Of a DNA stretch of 64,000 nt, positions 1 to 9,389 are shown piece by piece. The DNA lies in NCBI RefSeq assembly GCF_009604455.1, contig NZ_WEGL01000002.1, positions 1,300,827 to 1,364,826 of the forward strand, read 5' to 3'. This DNA comes from Streptomyces sp. RB17 (GTDB lineage: Bacteria; Actinomycetota; Actinomycetes; Streptomycetales; Streptomycetaceae). Numbering within the stretch: position 1 is the first letter of the stretch; the number at the start of each line of letters is the position of its first letter. The notes beneath the pieces were generated by a model that searched no databases, had not been told where the DNA came from, and saw only the letters and a program-made list of their open reading frames with translations. A program made the translations under genes and the position numbers.

Positions 1-1377
1 CGGCTGGGCGTTGAAGTCCAACGAGATGTGGGTCTTGTCGACCGCCGTGGACGTGGAGTTCCCGTGCCGCAGGACGTGGAACTGCGTCTTGGTGTCGGGG
101 TTCATCCGGGCGGTGTCGACGACCGCGGAGTCGTCCGGCGGTGTGGCCCTGATCGCCTCGGTCTTGGTCAGCGGGGCGACCGACTGCGTGAAGTACCCGA
201 TCAGCTTGTCCTCGTAGTACTTCGGATCGAGCTGGCGGTTCTCGCGGATCGCGGCCCCGTAGTCGTACGACGTGTAGTTCTCCGGCATGCCCAGCCAGCC
301 CCAGTTGGTGCCGCCGTAGGTCATGTAGAAGCTCTGCGCGGTGGCGCCGACGGCTATGTTCTGCTTGTAGAACACGTTGGCGAACTGGTCGTTGATCAGC
401 TGGGCGCACTTGTCGTAGCCCGGCCCGCCCCAGGGATCGAAGGCACCGCCCTGGAACTCCGGCGAGTACAGCGGCTTGCCGTCCGGGTGGTCGTAGCTGA
501 TGTCGGGTACGCCGTTCCACTTGGCGGGGTTCGAGCAGTTGAAGCCCTGTGGGTAGGAGTCCGGTCCGTCGACGTCCAGGGCGCCGGTACCGGAGTTGAA
601 GGTGCCGTTGTTGTTGCCGGTCAGCGGTACCGTGATGCCGTCGGCGCGGGCCTTGTCCTCCAGGTGCTTCATGTAGGAGCGGCCGGCCGCCGAGCCGTTG
701 TAGTACTCGTTCTCGACCTGGTAGGCGATGACCGACCCGGTGCCGTTGGTCAGTTGATGGCGGGCGATGATCCGGTCGATCTGGGTCAGCCACTCGTCCG
801 CGTACTTGAGGAACTGCGGGTCGTCACTGCGGTTGTGCCCGGCCTTGGTGGTCATCCAGCCGGGCAGGCCGCCGCTGTCGACCTCCGCGTTGATGTACGG
901 CGCCGGGCGCGCGATCACGTAGAGCCCGGCCTCCTGGGCCATGTCGAGCAGCTTGTCGACGTCACGCACCCCGCTGAAGTCGTACACTCCCGGCTTCGGT
1001 GAGTGGTATCCCCAGTCGAAGTACAACGAGGTGGCGTTGAATCCGGCGGCTTTCATCTTCTGGAAGATGTCGCGCCACAGGTCCGGACTGGGGAGCCGGA
1101 AGTAGTGGAACTCGCCGGACCACAGGTAGGTGCGCTTGCCGTCGACGAGGAACGAGTAGCCGTCGAGACTCACCGTGTGCGCCTGCGGACTGGCGGCGGG
1201 CGCGGCGGCGGGTGTCTGCTCGCCGACGTCCTGTGCCGCGGCGGGCGCGATCATGCCCGTGGTCAGGGCGATGGTCGCGGCGGTTGCGAGGACCGCCCTC
1301 CACCAGCGACGACCACGGGGTCTCTCAGGTCTCTCAACCTCTGAACCGATCCGATCACTCCGCACTGCGGCCTCCAT
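1..1377 (-). CDS. Secreted GH35 beta-galactosidase, N-terminal 459 residues (C-terminus beyond left edge)
   Basis: The frame is open from an ATG at 1377 to the window edge with no stop, so the gene is partial. Residues about 24-48 form a signal peptide (two Arg and two Trp, a hydrophobic stretch, then AAAQ). The mature part starts with the typical GH35 pattern WSGEFHYFRLP near residue 88. The acid/base region reads QVENEY with the second Glu at about residue 224, and the nucleophile region reads YSPEFQGG with Glu near 307, both in the expected order and spacing. GH35 enzymes hydrolyse terminal beta-galactosides; here the protein should act outside the cell. The missing part would hold the C-terminal beta-sandwich domains. 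It stands alone at the edge, divergent from the PfpI-type gene, and no CebR-like box was seen before it. The exact sugar specificity cannot be told from this part. Confidence 0.9.
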   Translation of the reverse strand, partial: MEAAVRSDRIGSEVERPERPRGRRWWRAVLATAATIALTTGMIAPAAAQDVGEQTPAAAPAASPQAHTVSLDGYSFLVDGKRTYLWSGEFHYFRLPSPDLWRDIFQKMKAAGFNATSLYFDWGYHSPKPGVYDFSGVRDVDKLLDMAQEAGLYVIARPAPYINAEVDSGGLPGWMTTKAGHNRSDDPQFLKYADEWLTQIDRIIARHQLTNGTGSVIAYQVENEYYNGSAAGRSYMKHLEDKARADGITVPLTGNNNGTFNSGTGALDVDGPDSYPQGFNCSNPAKWNGVPDISYDHPDGKPLYSPEFQGGAFDPWGGPGYDKCAQLINDQFANVFYKQNIAVGATAQSFYMTYGGTNWGWLGMPENYTSYDYGAAIRENRQLDPKYYEDKLIGYFTQSVAPLTKTEAIRATPPDDSAVVDTARMNPDTKTQFHVLRHGNSTSTAVDKTHISLDFNAQP

Positions 1378-1869
1378 ACCGACTGAGCAATCAGCATCAA
1401 ACAGACTCAGGCAAAGTCGAACAGTAAAGGGGCACAAGGCTCAACACAATGGGGCGGGAGAAGACGGTCGAGGTTCACCGCGGAACCGGTGGCGGTGCCA
1501 CCGACGAGAAGACGGCTTCGAGCGTCACCCGGCCGGCGACCACGTGGAGCGGCTGAGCTGCCGGTTCTGTCCGCCCTGCCAGGAAGGGGCAGTTGGGACG
1601 CGTCGAGATGACAGGGCCAGTCGTCCCGTCCGCATCCCTGAGCGGGCCATGTGATCACGAGCTTTCGGGCGAGCACGGGCGGGGGAGCCGGCGCACGAGC
1701 CGGGGCGGCATGCGGATCGCACCCGGATCGTTGCCGACTTGCCGGACCGTGGTGCCGGACGTGCAATGGGGGAGACGCTCGCGCATGCCTGGCCGAGTAT
1801 GCGTCCGAGCCCGATTCCATCCACATCCACGGGGTAAGGGCAGTCCAGGGGGCTAGGAGGTCAGGTTTC
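1378..1869. other. Intergenic region between divergent genes
   Basis: No supported gene. It should carry the promoters of the GH35 gene (leftward) and the PfpI-family gene (rightward). An AGGAGG ribosome binding site for the latter lies at 1855-1860. No operator palindrome was recognised. Confidence 0.5.
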
Positions 1870-2565
1870 ATGGCCAGAGTCCTCTTCATTGTGAGCGGGG
1901 CGACGTTCTGGGTGCTCAAGGACGGCACCAGGCATGCGACGGGCTATTGGGCGGAAGAGTTCGCGATGCCGTACAAGAAGATCACGGACGCGGGTCATGA
2001 CGTCGTGGTCGCGACACCCGGTGGTGCGATACCGAACGTCGACATGATGAGCCTTCGCCCTTCGATGGCGGGTGGTGAGGAAGGCGCCCTCGAACTGGAG
2101 GAGATCATCCGTTCCGCCGAGGTGATGCGGCGGCCCCTCAAGCTGTCGGACGTCCGCCTCGAGGACTACGACGCGGTGTACCTTCCGGGCGGCCACGGTC
2201 CTATGTCCGACCTGGCCTTCGACGCCGATGTCGGTCGGCTCCTGAGGGCCCAGCTGGCCTCGGGGAAGCCGCTTGCCATCGTGTGCCACGCCCCGGCCTC
2301 GATGCTGGCCACCAGGATCCACGGCGAGTCCCCGTTCAAGGGCTACCGGGTCACGTGCTTCACCGACGAGGAGGAGGAGGCCGTCGGACTGGCCCCCAGG
2401 GCACCGTGGCTGTTGGAGACCGAGCTGAAGGAGAAGATCGGCGTCGAGTTCAGCCGTGGCCCGATCTGGGAGCCGTACATGGTGGAGGACCGCAACCTCA
2501 TCACCGGGCAGAACCCTCACTCGGCCGCGATTCTCGCAGACAGGCTCCTTGAGATCCTCAAGTGA
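1870..2565 (+). CDS. DJ-1/PfpI-family protein (type 1 glutamine amidotransferase-like)
   Basis: The product is 231 residues. The start ATG at 1870 is preceded by AGGAGG with about nine bases of spacing, so the longer open frame upstream was not used. Features of the DJ-1/PfpI superfamily are a beta strand RVLFIVSG at the N-terminus, the segment VYLPGGHGPM around residue 110, and the nucleophile elbow AIVCHAPASML with Cys at about residue 139 followed by His. Members close to this length include HchA-like glyoxalase III/deglycase proteins and general stress proteins; a cytoplasmic role in removing dicarbonyls or in stress protection is possible but not shown. It is a single gene, followed closely by a broken IclR regulator that may once have controlled it. 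Confidence 0.85.
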   Translation: MARVLFIVSGATFWVLKDGTRHATGYWAEEFAMPYKKITDAGHDVVVATPGGAIPNVDMMSLRPSMAGGEEGALELEEIIRSAEVMRRPLKLSDVRLEDYDAVYLPGGHGPMSDLAFDADVGRLLRAQLASGKPLAIVCHAPASMLATRIHGESPFKGYRVTCFTDEEEEAVGLAPRAPWLLETELKEKIGVEFSRGPIWEPYMVEDRNLITGQNPHSAAILADRLLEILK

Positions 2566-2699
2566 CCGCGGGGGGATCGGTGAACGGCACTCGCACGGGT
2601 CGGGGCCGCTAGGCGGGCAGCGGGGTGTGCGAGGTCGAGGATGCCCACGCACCGGTTCGGCTGCGGGCCGAGGCTACGTGCCTGGCGCCGCGGCTTCCA

Positions 2700-3224
2700 G
2701 CGCTCACCGGCGGGCTACTCGGCAGCGGGGGAGCCGATGCGCCGGCTCGCCACGCGCACGGGCCTGCTCGTCATCGCAGGGGTTCTCGACGGCGCGGAGG
2801 TACTGCTCGTCCTCTCCGTCCAGGGCACTCAGCATCTGCGGTTGCGCAGCGCGGAGGGAACCCGCAACCCGTGGCACGCCGCCTCCCTCGGCAAGGCGCT
2901 GGTGGCAGCCCTGCCGGAGGAGGGGCGTGCGCGTCTGCTGTCCGGCCCGCTCCCGGCGGTGACACCCCGCACGATCACGGCCCCGACCGGCTCCGCGCCG
3001 AAATGGCGCACGTCCGGGAGCGAGGCTGGGCGGAGGTCGAAGAGGAGAACGAGATCGACGTCCGCTCGATCGCGGCCGCGCTGCCCCACACTCCCGAGGG
3101 CACTCGCGCCCTGGCCGTCTCGCCGGCCGCCACCGTCATCCTCACCGAGGCCGACCAACTCCGCGCGCTCGCATCCGGATTGCGGGACTGCGCGGCGGAG
3201 ATCGCGGCGCGTATGTCCGCCTGA
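2700..3224 (+). pseudogene. IclR-family regulator, effector domain only, frameshifted
   Basis: Read in one frame, 2735-2985 gives an IclR effector-domain start (RLATRTGLLV, then LRLRSAEGTRNPWHAASLGK, then TPRTITA). From about 2983 the match moves to another frame: PDRLRAEMAHVRERGWAEVE, IAAAL, then ALAVSPA, ending at the stop at 3224. Joining TITA to PDRL needs one extra base, so there is a one-base deletion. No winged-helix DNA-binding domain is visible upstream in any frame. The gene is therefore both 5'-truncated and frameshifted and should not make a working repressor. Its position right behind the PfpI-family gene suggests a former local regulator. Confidence 0.7.
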
Positions 3225-3969
3225 CCGGAGGCGTGGTCTCGGGCTGCCCGCAGCGAGGCGATGGCGCCGAGCAGGGCGTCGTGCTGGCGGGGGAGGGCGG
3301 CCGACTGCGGCACTCTTGCCGGTTCCGCCTGGCCCTCAGGGCAATTGCCCTGGCGCGGGCGGCAGATTTCTGAGGCGGCCCGCACCGGGGCAAATGCAGG
3401 TCGAGCGGCGCTGACTTCGGGCAAGCATCGGTGATCTGACCATGCGGTCGTCCGCCCGGAGGCAGCGCTCGACCTGCCTCCGGTTCCGCCACGGCGTCAC
3501 CGCCGAGGAGGCTTCTGCCTTTGTCATGACAGCCTGCAGGATTGGCGCTTCCGGCGCGTCAGACTTCCTGGAGCGCGCTGTCCGAGGCCCAAGCCGATCC
3601 GGCGGTGCGAGAGCCGGTGCGCTCGGGACGCAACCACATCGGCCGCGCACCCGTGCACGGCGCCGCCCGGCCGAGACGCACCGCGTAGCGGGCGCCGGCG
3701 CCGAACGCGGCTACCCCGCCACCACCTGTCAACGACCGGCCCACCGCATGGTTCACCGCGCATGACTGCAACAGCGGCCCGCACGATGACACGCACCGCA
3801 GTGTGTTCAGCGGCTTCACAGCCGTGGTGACGAACGAGGACAGTGCGCGGCAGGTGCAGGACGGGTCCTACGCCGGCATGCGACCGGTGCGAACGCCGAG
3901 GCGCGCCCGTGCCGCGGCGGCCCGCAAAGGCACTGGACGCAAGATCGCGGGATCGGCCATGATCCCGGC
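3225..3969. other. Unassigned 0.7 kb region
   Basis: Several frames are open because of the high GC content, but none has a recognisable domain, ribosome binding site or convincing codon pattern. It may contain further decayed mobile DNA; I could not place it in a family. Confidence 0.4.
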
Positions 3970-4644
3970 GTGTACATACCGAGACGATACGCCGAGGTCC
4001 TCGCCGCAACCTTTCTGACGGCGGCGCTGGCCGGCTGCTCGACGCCGCGCTCCCAGCCTTCGCCCGCGGCCACGGGCTCGGCGGCTTCGTCCCCGTCGGT
4101 CCCCGCAACCCTCTCCTCGACCCGGGGCGCACCTGGGTCCGGGGCGGGAGCGCAGCTCACGGCCACCATCCTGCCCGTACCGGCAGGCGCGCACGCCTGG
4201 ACCGACCGCAACGGCGTGCTGGACCTGGACGGCTTCGCCCGCGGGCTCTTCAAGGCGGACGCCGTCTCGCGGGAGAAGGCCGTGCTCCTAGGCCGGCGCT
4301 TCGTCGCGGCCGCCCGGCAGGGCTGGATCAGTACCGATGGAAGCCAGGCCGACATCTTCCTCGTCCGGTTCGCCGCACCCTCCGGCGCCGAGAGCATGTA
4401 CAAGTCCATGGCACACACCTGGCAGACCCGCAGCACGCCGCACCAGCAGACCTTCGCAGACCCCGCTGATCACGCCACCGGCTCCGTCGTCAGCAGCCTG
4501 GACAAGCTCGGCAACGCCGGTGTCAAACTGATCAGCGTCCGCAACAACCTGTTCGTCTACATCCACTGCTTCACCGCCGCGACCCCCGACCGCAGCGGGG
4601 CGCAGAATCTCCTTCGTCGCCAACTCGACGCTCTCGCAAATTAG
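3970..4644 (+). CDS. Putative secreted lipoprotein, 224 aa, function unknown
   Basis: The frame begins at a GTG at 3970. The first 23 residues are a lipoprotein signal peptide: positive residues (RRYAE), a hydrophobic core (VLAATFLTAALAG) and a lipobox LAGC with the acylated Cys at residue 23. A Ser/Pro/Thr-rich linker follows to about residue 60. The rest is a globular domain (residues 70-224) with no motif I know. The start has no strong ribosome binding site, so it is uncertain by a few codons. The product would be anchored on the outer face of the membrane. It is a single gene, with a hairpin directly after the stop. Confidence 0.75.
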   Translation: MYIPRRYAEVLAATFLTAALAGCSTPRSQPSPAATGSAASSPSVPATLSSTRGAPGSGAGAQLTATILPVPAGAHAWTDRNGVLDLDGFARGLFKADAVSREKAVLLGRRFVAAARQGWISTDGSQADIFLVRFAAPSGAESMYKSMAHTWQTRSTPHQQTFADPADHATGSVVSSLDKLGNAGVKLISVRNNLFVYIHCFTAATPDRSGAQNLLRRQLDALAN

Positions 4645-4649
4645 GCGGC

Positions 4650-4680
4650 AACCCGTCACCCGTTGCCTCCCTGACGGGTT
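4650..4680 (+). terminator. Hairpin after the lipoprotein gene
   Basis: AACCCGTCA at 4650-4658 pairs perfectly with TGACGGGTT at 4672-4680, starting six bases after the stop codon. There is no T-tract, which is usual for Streptomyces terminators. Confidence 0.6.
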
Positions 4681-4754
4681 GGCGGGCGGCGGCAGGCAGC
4701 TTTCGGACGCGATATCAGGGCAACCAGAGGGCCGCCGCAAGCAGGCGGCCAGGT

Positions 4755-5345
4755 TGTGTCCTTTGGCCAACGCCGGGTCCGGATGAGGATGCCGGCGAGG
4801 TGGAGTGCGGCTTGGCAGGCGGAGGCGATTTTTCTCGGTTCGTGTGGCCAGTCCGCGCCAGTGCTTGAGGCGGTTGATGCACCGTTCGACGGTGTTGCGC
4901 TGCATGTACGCCTGGGCGTCGCAGCCGGGGGTGACGGGCCGCCGTGGCGGCTCCGCCGCTGGCCGTGGCCCATCTTGGCCGCACGGCTGCGGGATGACCG
5001 TGCGGATACCCCGTTGCCGCGGGTGGCTGCCGAGGACGCGGGAGGAGTACGCGCGCCGGGACAGCAAGTGGCCGGGGCCGTGGCCTGCCCGGGCGGGCCG
5101 TCGTGGGGCACACGGATGCGATACGTCACCGTCGTTGAGGCGGGTTCCGCCACCAGCCTGGCCCGCAGTGCCGGTGAAGGCCAAGTCCGTGCACAGCCGT
5201 CCGCGGCGAGGTGGACTTTGGTGCTCAGTCCGCCGCGGGAGAGCCCGAGTGCATGGTCGGCAGGGTCGCGGGTCGCCCCCCTGTGCGCGCTTCGGCGCCC
5301 TGCTGGTGGGCCCGGACGACGGTGGAGCGCACCGACACGGTCCGC
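4755..5345 (-). pseudogene. IS5-family transposase relic, several frames
   Basis: Read leftward, the pieces follow the order of an IS5-type DDE transposase but jump frames: VSVRSTVVRAHQ (first Asp region, Asp changed to Arg), KVHLAADG, PARAGHGPGHLLSRRAYSSR, RGIRTVIPQP, then AYMQRNTVERCINRLKHWRG and a shifted tail IASACQAALHLAGILIRTR. The catalytic Asp of the VDST motif is lost and at least two frameshifts are present, so the element is dead. No terminal inverted repeats were identified. Confidence 0.75.
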
Positions 5346-5373
5346 TCGCTGTCGTCGTGGGCGGTCCGCTGCC

Positions 5374-5679
5374 TCACGTCGTCTCTTCTGGGCGGCCGGC
5401 CGGCGTGATCGGTGTGGGGTCGGTGAGGTTTTCGGGCGCTGTCGTCCATTCGATGCCGCCTCGCCGCGGGGCCAGCCAGGCGACCGGCGTCGGCGCCGTG
5501 CCCTCCGGTGCGATGGCGCGGAGAATGCCTCGCCGTCCCGTTGCCGAGTCCGTCACCATGTGGCCGAGCCATGGATGGGAGCGGTGCATCAGGCCCGTCG
5601 CGGTCACGACTGCTCCGCGCGAGGAGCCGGTGCCTGCGCCGTTTGACGAAGAGGCGAGGAGCGATGTGTGGGGGGACAT
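5374..5679 (-). CDS. Small conserved hypothetical protein, 101 aa
   Basis: The ATG at 5679 has a purine-rich ribosome binding site (GAAGGGAAGG) about nine bases upstream. The protein contains a short beta-rich core: GHMVTDSATGRRGILRAI followed by AWLAPRRGGIEWTT. This resembles a family of small streptomycete proteins with the pattern D(S/T)A.gR.G......WLrPlgGG.EW, often found near integrated elements, whose function is unknown. It lies just upstream of a dead IS5 relic transcribed in the same direction and divergent from the XRE-DUF397 cassette. Assignment to the family is by eye only. Confidence 0.6.
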   Translation of the reverse strand: MSPHTSLLASSSNGAGTGSSRGAVVTATGLMHRSHPWLGHMVTDSATGRRGILRAIAPEGTAPTPVAWLAPRRGGIEWTTAPENLTDPTPITPAGRPEETT

Positions 5680-5991
5680 GGTGGTTGCCTTCCCTTCGAG
5701 GCCGGGCCGCGAGCGTGTGGAGCGGCGGCAATGCCTTCCCGACAGGTGTGTTCGAATTGACGTGCGCCCTCGACGTTCGGTGGCGGCAACTCTGTGAAGC
5801 TGGCTGGGCGTTGACGATGGGGGCCTGAACGTCCGGCTGGACCTCTCACACATGTAACTATGCTCGCAGCCGACTTCACGCTGCAACTGCTTCCCTGATA
5901 ATTTCAGCCAGGCGGTATCCAACTGGCGTCATCATCAAGTCGCCATGCAACTGAGCCACAGTGACGAGCCGTCATGGAATGGAGCGGAGTG

Positions 5992-6861
5992 ATGGAGGGT
6001 CGTTCGGGGGCGGGGAACAGCGCGCCAACAGTTCTCCGGATGATCCTCGGTCGGCGACTGCGGGAGAGACGGCAGAGCGCGGACGTGTCGCTGGAGGACG
6101 CTGCCAGAGCCCTGCGGGTGAAGCCGCTGACCGTCCGGCGCCTGGAAAAGGCAGAGGTCGCGCTCAAGCCCCTGTACGTGGAGAGATTGCTGGAGGCCTA
6201 CGGAGCCGACCGGCAGGAGATCGACGAGTTCGTCGCCCTGGCCGAGCGGGCCAACGAACCGGGCTGGTGGCATGACTACCGCGATGTGCTGCCCGGCTGG
6301 TTCTCCGCATACGTCAGCCTGGAGACCAGCGCCAGGACTCTGCGTACCTATGAGCCGCACTACGTCACCGGGCTGCTGCAGACGTACGGCTACGCGCGTG
6401 CCGTCCTGCGCGGCGGCTTCCCCAACGACTCCGAGGAAGATCTGGAGCGGCGCACCCAGTTGCGGCTGCGCCGGCAGGAACTGCTGGAGAGCAAGGACGC
6501 TCCCACGCTGTGGGTGGTGATGGAGGAGGCCGTCCTGCACCGCGTCGTCGGCGGGGCAGAGGTGATGCGAGAGCAGATCGACCGGCTCCTCGAGGTCTCA
6601 GAGCTGGAGCACATCAGCATCGACGTGGTTCCGTTCTCCGCAGGCGCCCATGTCGGAGCGTGTGCTCCCTTCACCTACTTCCGGTTCGCGGAGCCGGAGC
6701 TGCCCGACGTCGTCTACAGCGAGGTCCTTACCGCCTCCATGTACCTGGACCAGCGCTCGGATGTCGCCGCCCATCTGGAAGCACACAACCGGATGTCGCT
6801 GCTGACCTCCTCCGCGGACAGCAGGGCGCTGTTGCAACGCATGCGCAAGGAGTACTCATGA
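5992..6861 (+). CDS. XRE-type regulator with DUF5753 domain
   Basis: The protein is 289 residues from the ATG at 5992, which has GGAG seven bases upstream; an ATG at 5974 lacks a site. Residues about 18-75 form an XRE helix-turn-helix (LGRRLRERRQSADVSLEDAA..., VRRLEKAE). Residues 80-285 are the DUF5753 domain, with the usual landmarks: EPHYVTGLLQTYGYARAV, a QLRLRRQELL segment, and ISIDVVPFSAGAH. In Streptomyces these proteins pair with small DUF397 proteins, as here, where the next gene overlaps by four bases. The pair is thought to work as regulator and partner, sometimes described as toxin-antitoxin-like (the Scr1/Scr2 and WhiJ/BldB groups). The likely role is control of development or antibiotic production. 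Confidence 0.9.
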   Translation: MEGRSGAGNSAPTVLRMILGRRLRERRQSADVSLEDAARALRVKPLTVRRLEKAEVALKPLYVERLLEAYGADRQEIDEFVALAERANEPGWWHDYRDVLPGWFSAYVSLETSARTLRTYEPHYVTGLLQTYGYARAVLRGGFPNDSEEDLERRTQLRLRRQELLESKDAPTLWVVMEEAVLHRVVGGAEVMREQIDRLLEVSELEHISIDVVPFSAGAHVGACAPFTYFRFAEPELPDVVYSEVLTASMYLDQRSDVAAHLEAHNRMSLLTSSADSRALLQRMRKEYS

Positions 6862-7109
6862 CCGCAAGCCATGGCAGTGTCTACAACGGGATGCCGGCGT
6901 CCGACCTTGGTGAGCACGGCTGGGAGTGCCCGTGGAGCGGGCCCAACGGGGGCCAGTGCGTGGAGACGAAGCAACTCGCCGACGGCCGCATTGCGCTGCG
7001 CCAGTCGACCGATCCCTCGGGACCCGCGCTGATCTACACCACCGAGGAGATCAGCGCATTCCTCGAGGGAGTCAAAAAGGGCCTCGCCGATCATCTGACG
7101 GCCGGCTGA
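6858..7109 (+). CDS. DUF397 protein, partner of the upstream XRE regulator
   Basis: The product is 83 residues. Its ATG overlaps the stop of the DUF5753 gene (ATGA), showing translational coupling. The central part CVETKQLADGRIALRQSTDP followed by LIYTTEEISAFLEGVK is the DUF397 signature: two short beta strands, an R(D/Q)S-type turn and a C-terminal helix. DUF397 proteins such as BldB-like and Scr2-like proteins act with DUF5753 regulators. No catalytic residues are expected. Confidence 0.9.
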   Translation: MTASHGSVYNGMPASDLGEHGWECPWSGPNGGQCVETKQLADGRIALRQSTDPSGPALIYTTEEISAFLEGVKKGLADHLTAG

Positions 7110-7192
7110 ACCTCAGCGCGATCGGGAGAAGGCACCACCACGAGGTCGCCCGCCCCGGCTCTGTACGCCACGCAACTACGGAAGGGAACAGC

Positions 7193-8017
7193 ATGAGCAG
7201 CACGCCGGCCTCGCGGGACATCGACACGAGCAGGCCGCACTCCGCACGCATGTACGACTACTACCTTGGCGGCAAGGACCACTTCGAGGTCGACAAGCAG
7301 GCCGCCGAGGCTGTCGCGGGCGCCTATCCCGGTATCTTTGTGTGCGCCCGCGAGAACCGGTCCTTCATGCACCGGGCGACTCGAGTTCTCGCCCGGGAGT
7401 ACGGCATCCGCCAGTGGCTGGACATCGGCACCGGCATCCCCACCGAGCCGAACCTGCACCAGGTGGCCCAGTCCGTCGTCCCCGACGCCCGGGTCGTCTA
7501 CGCTGACAACGACCCTCTCGTGCTGAAGTACGCCGAGCGCCTGATGCGTAGCACAGCGCAGGGCCGCACGGCGTACATCGAGGCTGACGTCAAAGACCCT
7601 GCCTCCCTGCTCAACGCCCCCATCTTCTCAGAAGTGTTGAACCTCGACGAGCCGGTGGCGCTGTCCCTCAACGCCCTGATGCACTTCATCACCGACCAGC
7701 AGGACCCGTACGGGATTGTCAACCGTCTGCTCGACGCCCTGCCCTCCGGCAGCGCCCTGGCCCTCAGCCACTGCACGCCTGACCTTGATCCGTCCACCTG
7801 GCAGAAGGTCACCGACATCTACAACAACGCGGGAACCCCTGTGCAGTTCCGCTCCCGCGCCGATGTCGCCCGCTTCTTCGACGGCCTGGAACTTCTCGAC
7901 CCCGGCATCACGATGGGTCACCGCTGGCGCCCCGACTCTCCGAGCGAAGACGCCGCAGCCGAGCCGCCCACGGACGCCCAGGTCAGTCTGTGGACGGGTG
8001 TGGGCATCAAGCCGTAG
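7193..8017 (+). CDS. SAM-dependent methyltransferase, DUF574 type
   Basis: The product is 274 residues from an ATG with GAAGGGA upstream. Diagnostic features of this actinobacterial S-adenosyl methyltransferase family are the N-terminal SRPHSARMYDYYLGGKDHFE segment, FMHRATRVL, the SAM-binding glycine loop WLDIGTGIPTEPN, and VVYADNDPLV holding the acidic residue that binds the ribose. The family is very common in Streptomyces, often directly after XRE-DUF397 pairs as here (84 bp away, same strand), which suggests a functional module. The methylated substrate is unknown. Confidence 0.9.
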   Translation: MSSTPASRDIDTSRPHSARMYDYYLGGKDHFEVDKQAAEAVAGAYPGIFVCARENRSFMHRATRVLAREYGIRQWLDIGTGIPTEPNLHQVAQSVVPDARVVYADNDPLVLKYAERLMRSTAQGRTAYIEADVKDPASLLNAPIFSEVLNLDEPVALSLNALMHFITDQQDPYGIVNRLLDALPSGSALALSHCTPDLDPSTWQKVTDIYNNAGTPVQFRSRADVARFFDGLELLDPGITMGHRWRPDSPSEDAAAEPPTDAQVSLWTGVGIKP

Positions 8018-8553
8018 TGCTGGCTTCCTCAGACGAAGTACACATATCGGCCCCGCAGCACGCAGGGTTGGTGGTGCAGGTCATCGTCCCCATGTCCATG
8101 GCCAGGCACGGGCATTGAGTCGGCATGTTGCCAGGCGGGTGGCCTGCCGGCCTTCAAGTGGTCCGGCGAAGGACCGCCCGGCCAGGGCGGTCTTGCGGAC
8201 GATGCGCCACCGCCACCAGCCCTCCTGAAAGCTGGGCCGGCAGGCGCCGGCCGGTACGAATACATGCCGGATTCTGGGGCGGACCTCCAGCCAGGCCCGA
8301 GTGTCTGGTCGCCCGCACGACCGGCGGCACGAGGAGGTCCAGAAGCGGCTGCCCGCGGTCACGCCTGTGGCCGCGATCCGCCGCGAGTCGCGGCCCCTCG
8401 ACCGTGCGAGCCCCACGCCCCAGACCCAGGCAGCCGCCAGCTGAACGTCGCACGGCGTGGTCTGCTCGGTGATCCAGACAAAACGGCCAAGTCACGGCAC
8501 CTGCTCACGAATGCTGGTGTGGTACACGGCTGCTCTGTGCGACGCTCCTGCTC
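8018..8553. other. Intergenic 0.5 kb, nothing recognised
   Basis: Open frames on both strands show no domain and no ribosome binding site. It precedes the DUF6210 gene, whose own start also lacks a clear Shine-Dalgarno sequence. Confidence 0.4.
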
Positions 8554-8997
8554 ATGACTGAAGCAGGTGATGCCAAGCGGTACATCGTTCTTGACCCCGA
8601 CGGGGCAGGTTCTGATCAGGGATGGGTGTTCGTCATCGTGGCGGCGGCAACCGGCGTGGTCTACCAGAACCAAGGGGGAGGGACAGGCTGCATTCAGTAC
8701 GAGCAAGAGGGCTATCTGATCCCTGTTCTTGGCCAAGGCCTGGATGACGACCTGCGGGAGATCTTTGTCGGAGAGCTGAAGGGGCAGGGAGCAAGGCGGT
8801 TGGATTGGCCGGCGGACAGGCTCGATCGGCTGAGGGCTGCGGTCGCCTTCCACGTGTACGGCTCGGCGAACCGGGACGACCTGTTCCCCTTGCCGCTGGT
8901 GCTCGACGAATCGCGCCTCTCCGAGGTGGACGAGGCATGGGTTCCGGTGGTGACACCCGACGGCCCCGGCGTTCTCGTCTGGGAGAACTCCGATTAG
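8554..8997 (+). CDS. DUF6210-like hypothetical protein, 147 aa
   Basis: The protein begins with a short tail and then RYIVLDPDGAGSDQGWVFVIVAAATG, a beta-rich start, and ends with DEAWVPVVTPDGPGVLVWENSD. These two ends match what I remember of the DUF6210 family of small cytoplasmic actinobacterial proteins. The role of the family is unknown. There is no signal peptide or membrane segment. The gene is isolated, with an IS701 relic starting ten bases after it. Confidence 0.7.
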   Translation: MTEAGDAKRYIVLDPDGAGSDQGWVFVIVAAATGVVYQNQGGGTGCIQYEQEGYLIPVLGQGLDDDLREIFVGELKGQGARRLDWPADRLDRLRAAVAFHVYGSANRDDLFPLPLVLDESRLSEVDEAWVPVVTPDGPGVLVWENSD

Positions 8998-9007
8998 ACA
9001 AGTTTCA

Positions 9008-9180
9008 GGCAGGTCGAGCCCCGGGCCGCGGCCCGCGCCTACCTGCTTGGGCGGCTGTCGCGCGGCGAGCGGAGGAACTGCTGGCAGTTGGCCGAGCAGG
9101 CCGGGGGTTCCGATCGTCCGCCGCACTGTTCGCCCGTCCCGGACTCCACGACCAGCTGCTCGACATCGCCGCGTCAGGGG
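9008..9180 (+). pseudogene. IS701-family transposase N-terminal fragment
   Basis: About 35 codons (VEPRAAARAYLLGRLSRGER, then NCWQLAEQAGG) match the conserved start of IS701-type transposases. The match then stops; the DDE core is absent. It is one of three such N-terminal fragments in the window (also near 13.7 and 25.5 kb). Confidence 0.65.
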
Positions 9181-9389
9181 GGTGACAGCCAAAATCGCAT
9201 CGACGCTGATCGATGCATGAGCAGGTGAACTCACCCGTTCCGAATCGCCGTCCTCACCACCACAAGCAACGGCACCCGCGCCGAACGTCTTCAGACGGAA
9301 CGCCGCAACCAGCTCGCGTCGGTAACGGTCCTCACCAGATATGGGAGTACCTGCTTTCCGGCGCCGAAGTGAGCGGCGCGGGCTGCGCC

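Noticed and set aside
6858..8017. XRE-DUF397-methyltransferase cassette as a new defence system
   Set aside because: This arrangement is common in Streptomyces and fits known regulator pairs; nothing in the sequence indicates a defence role.
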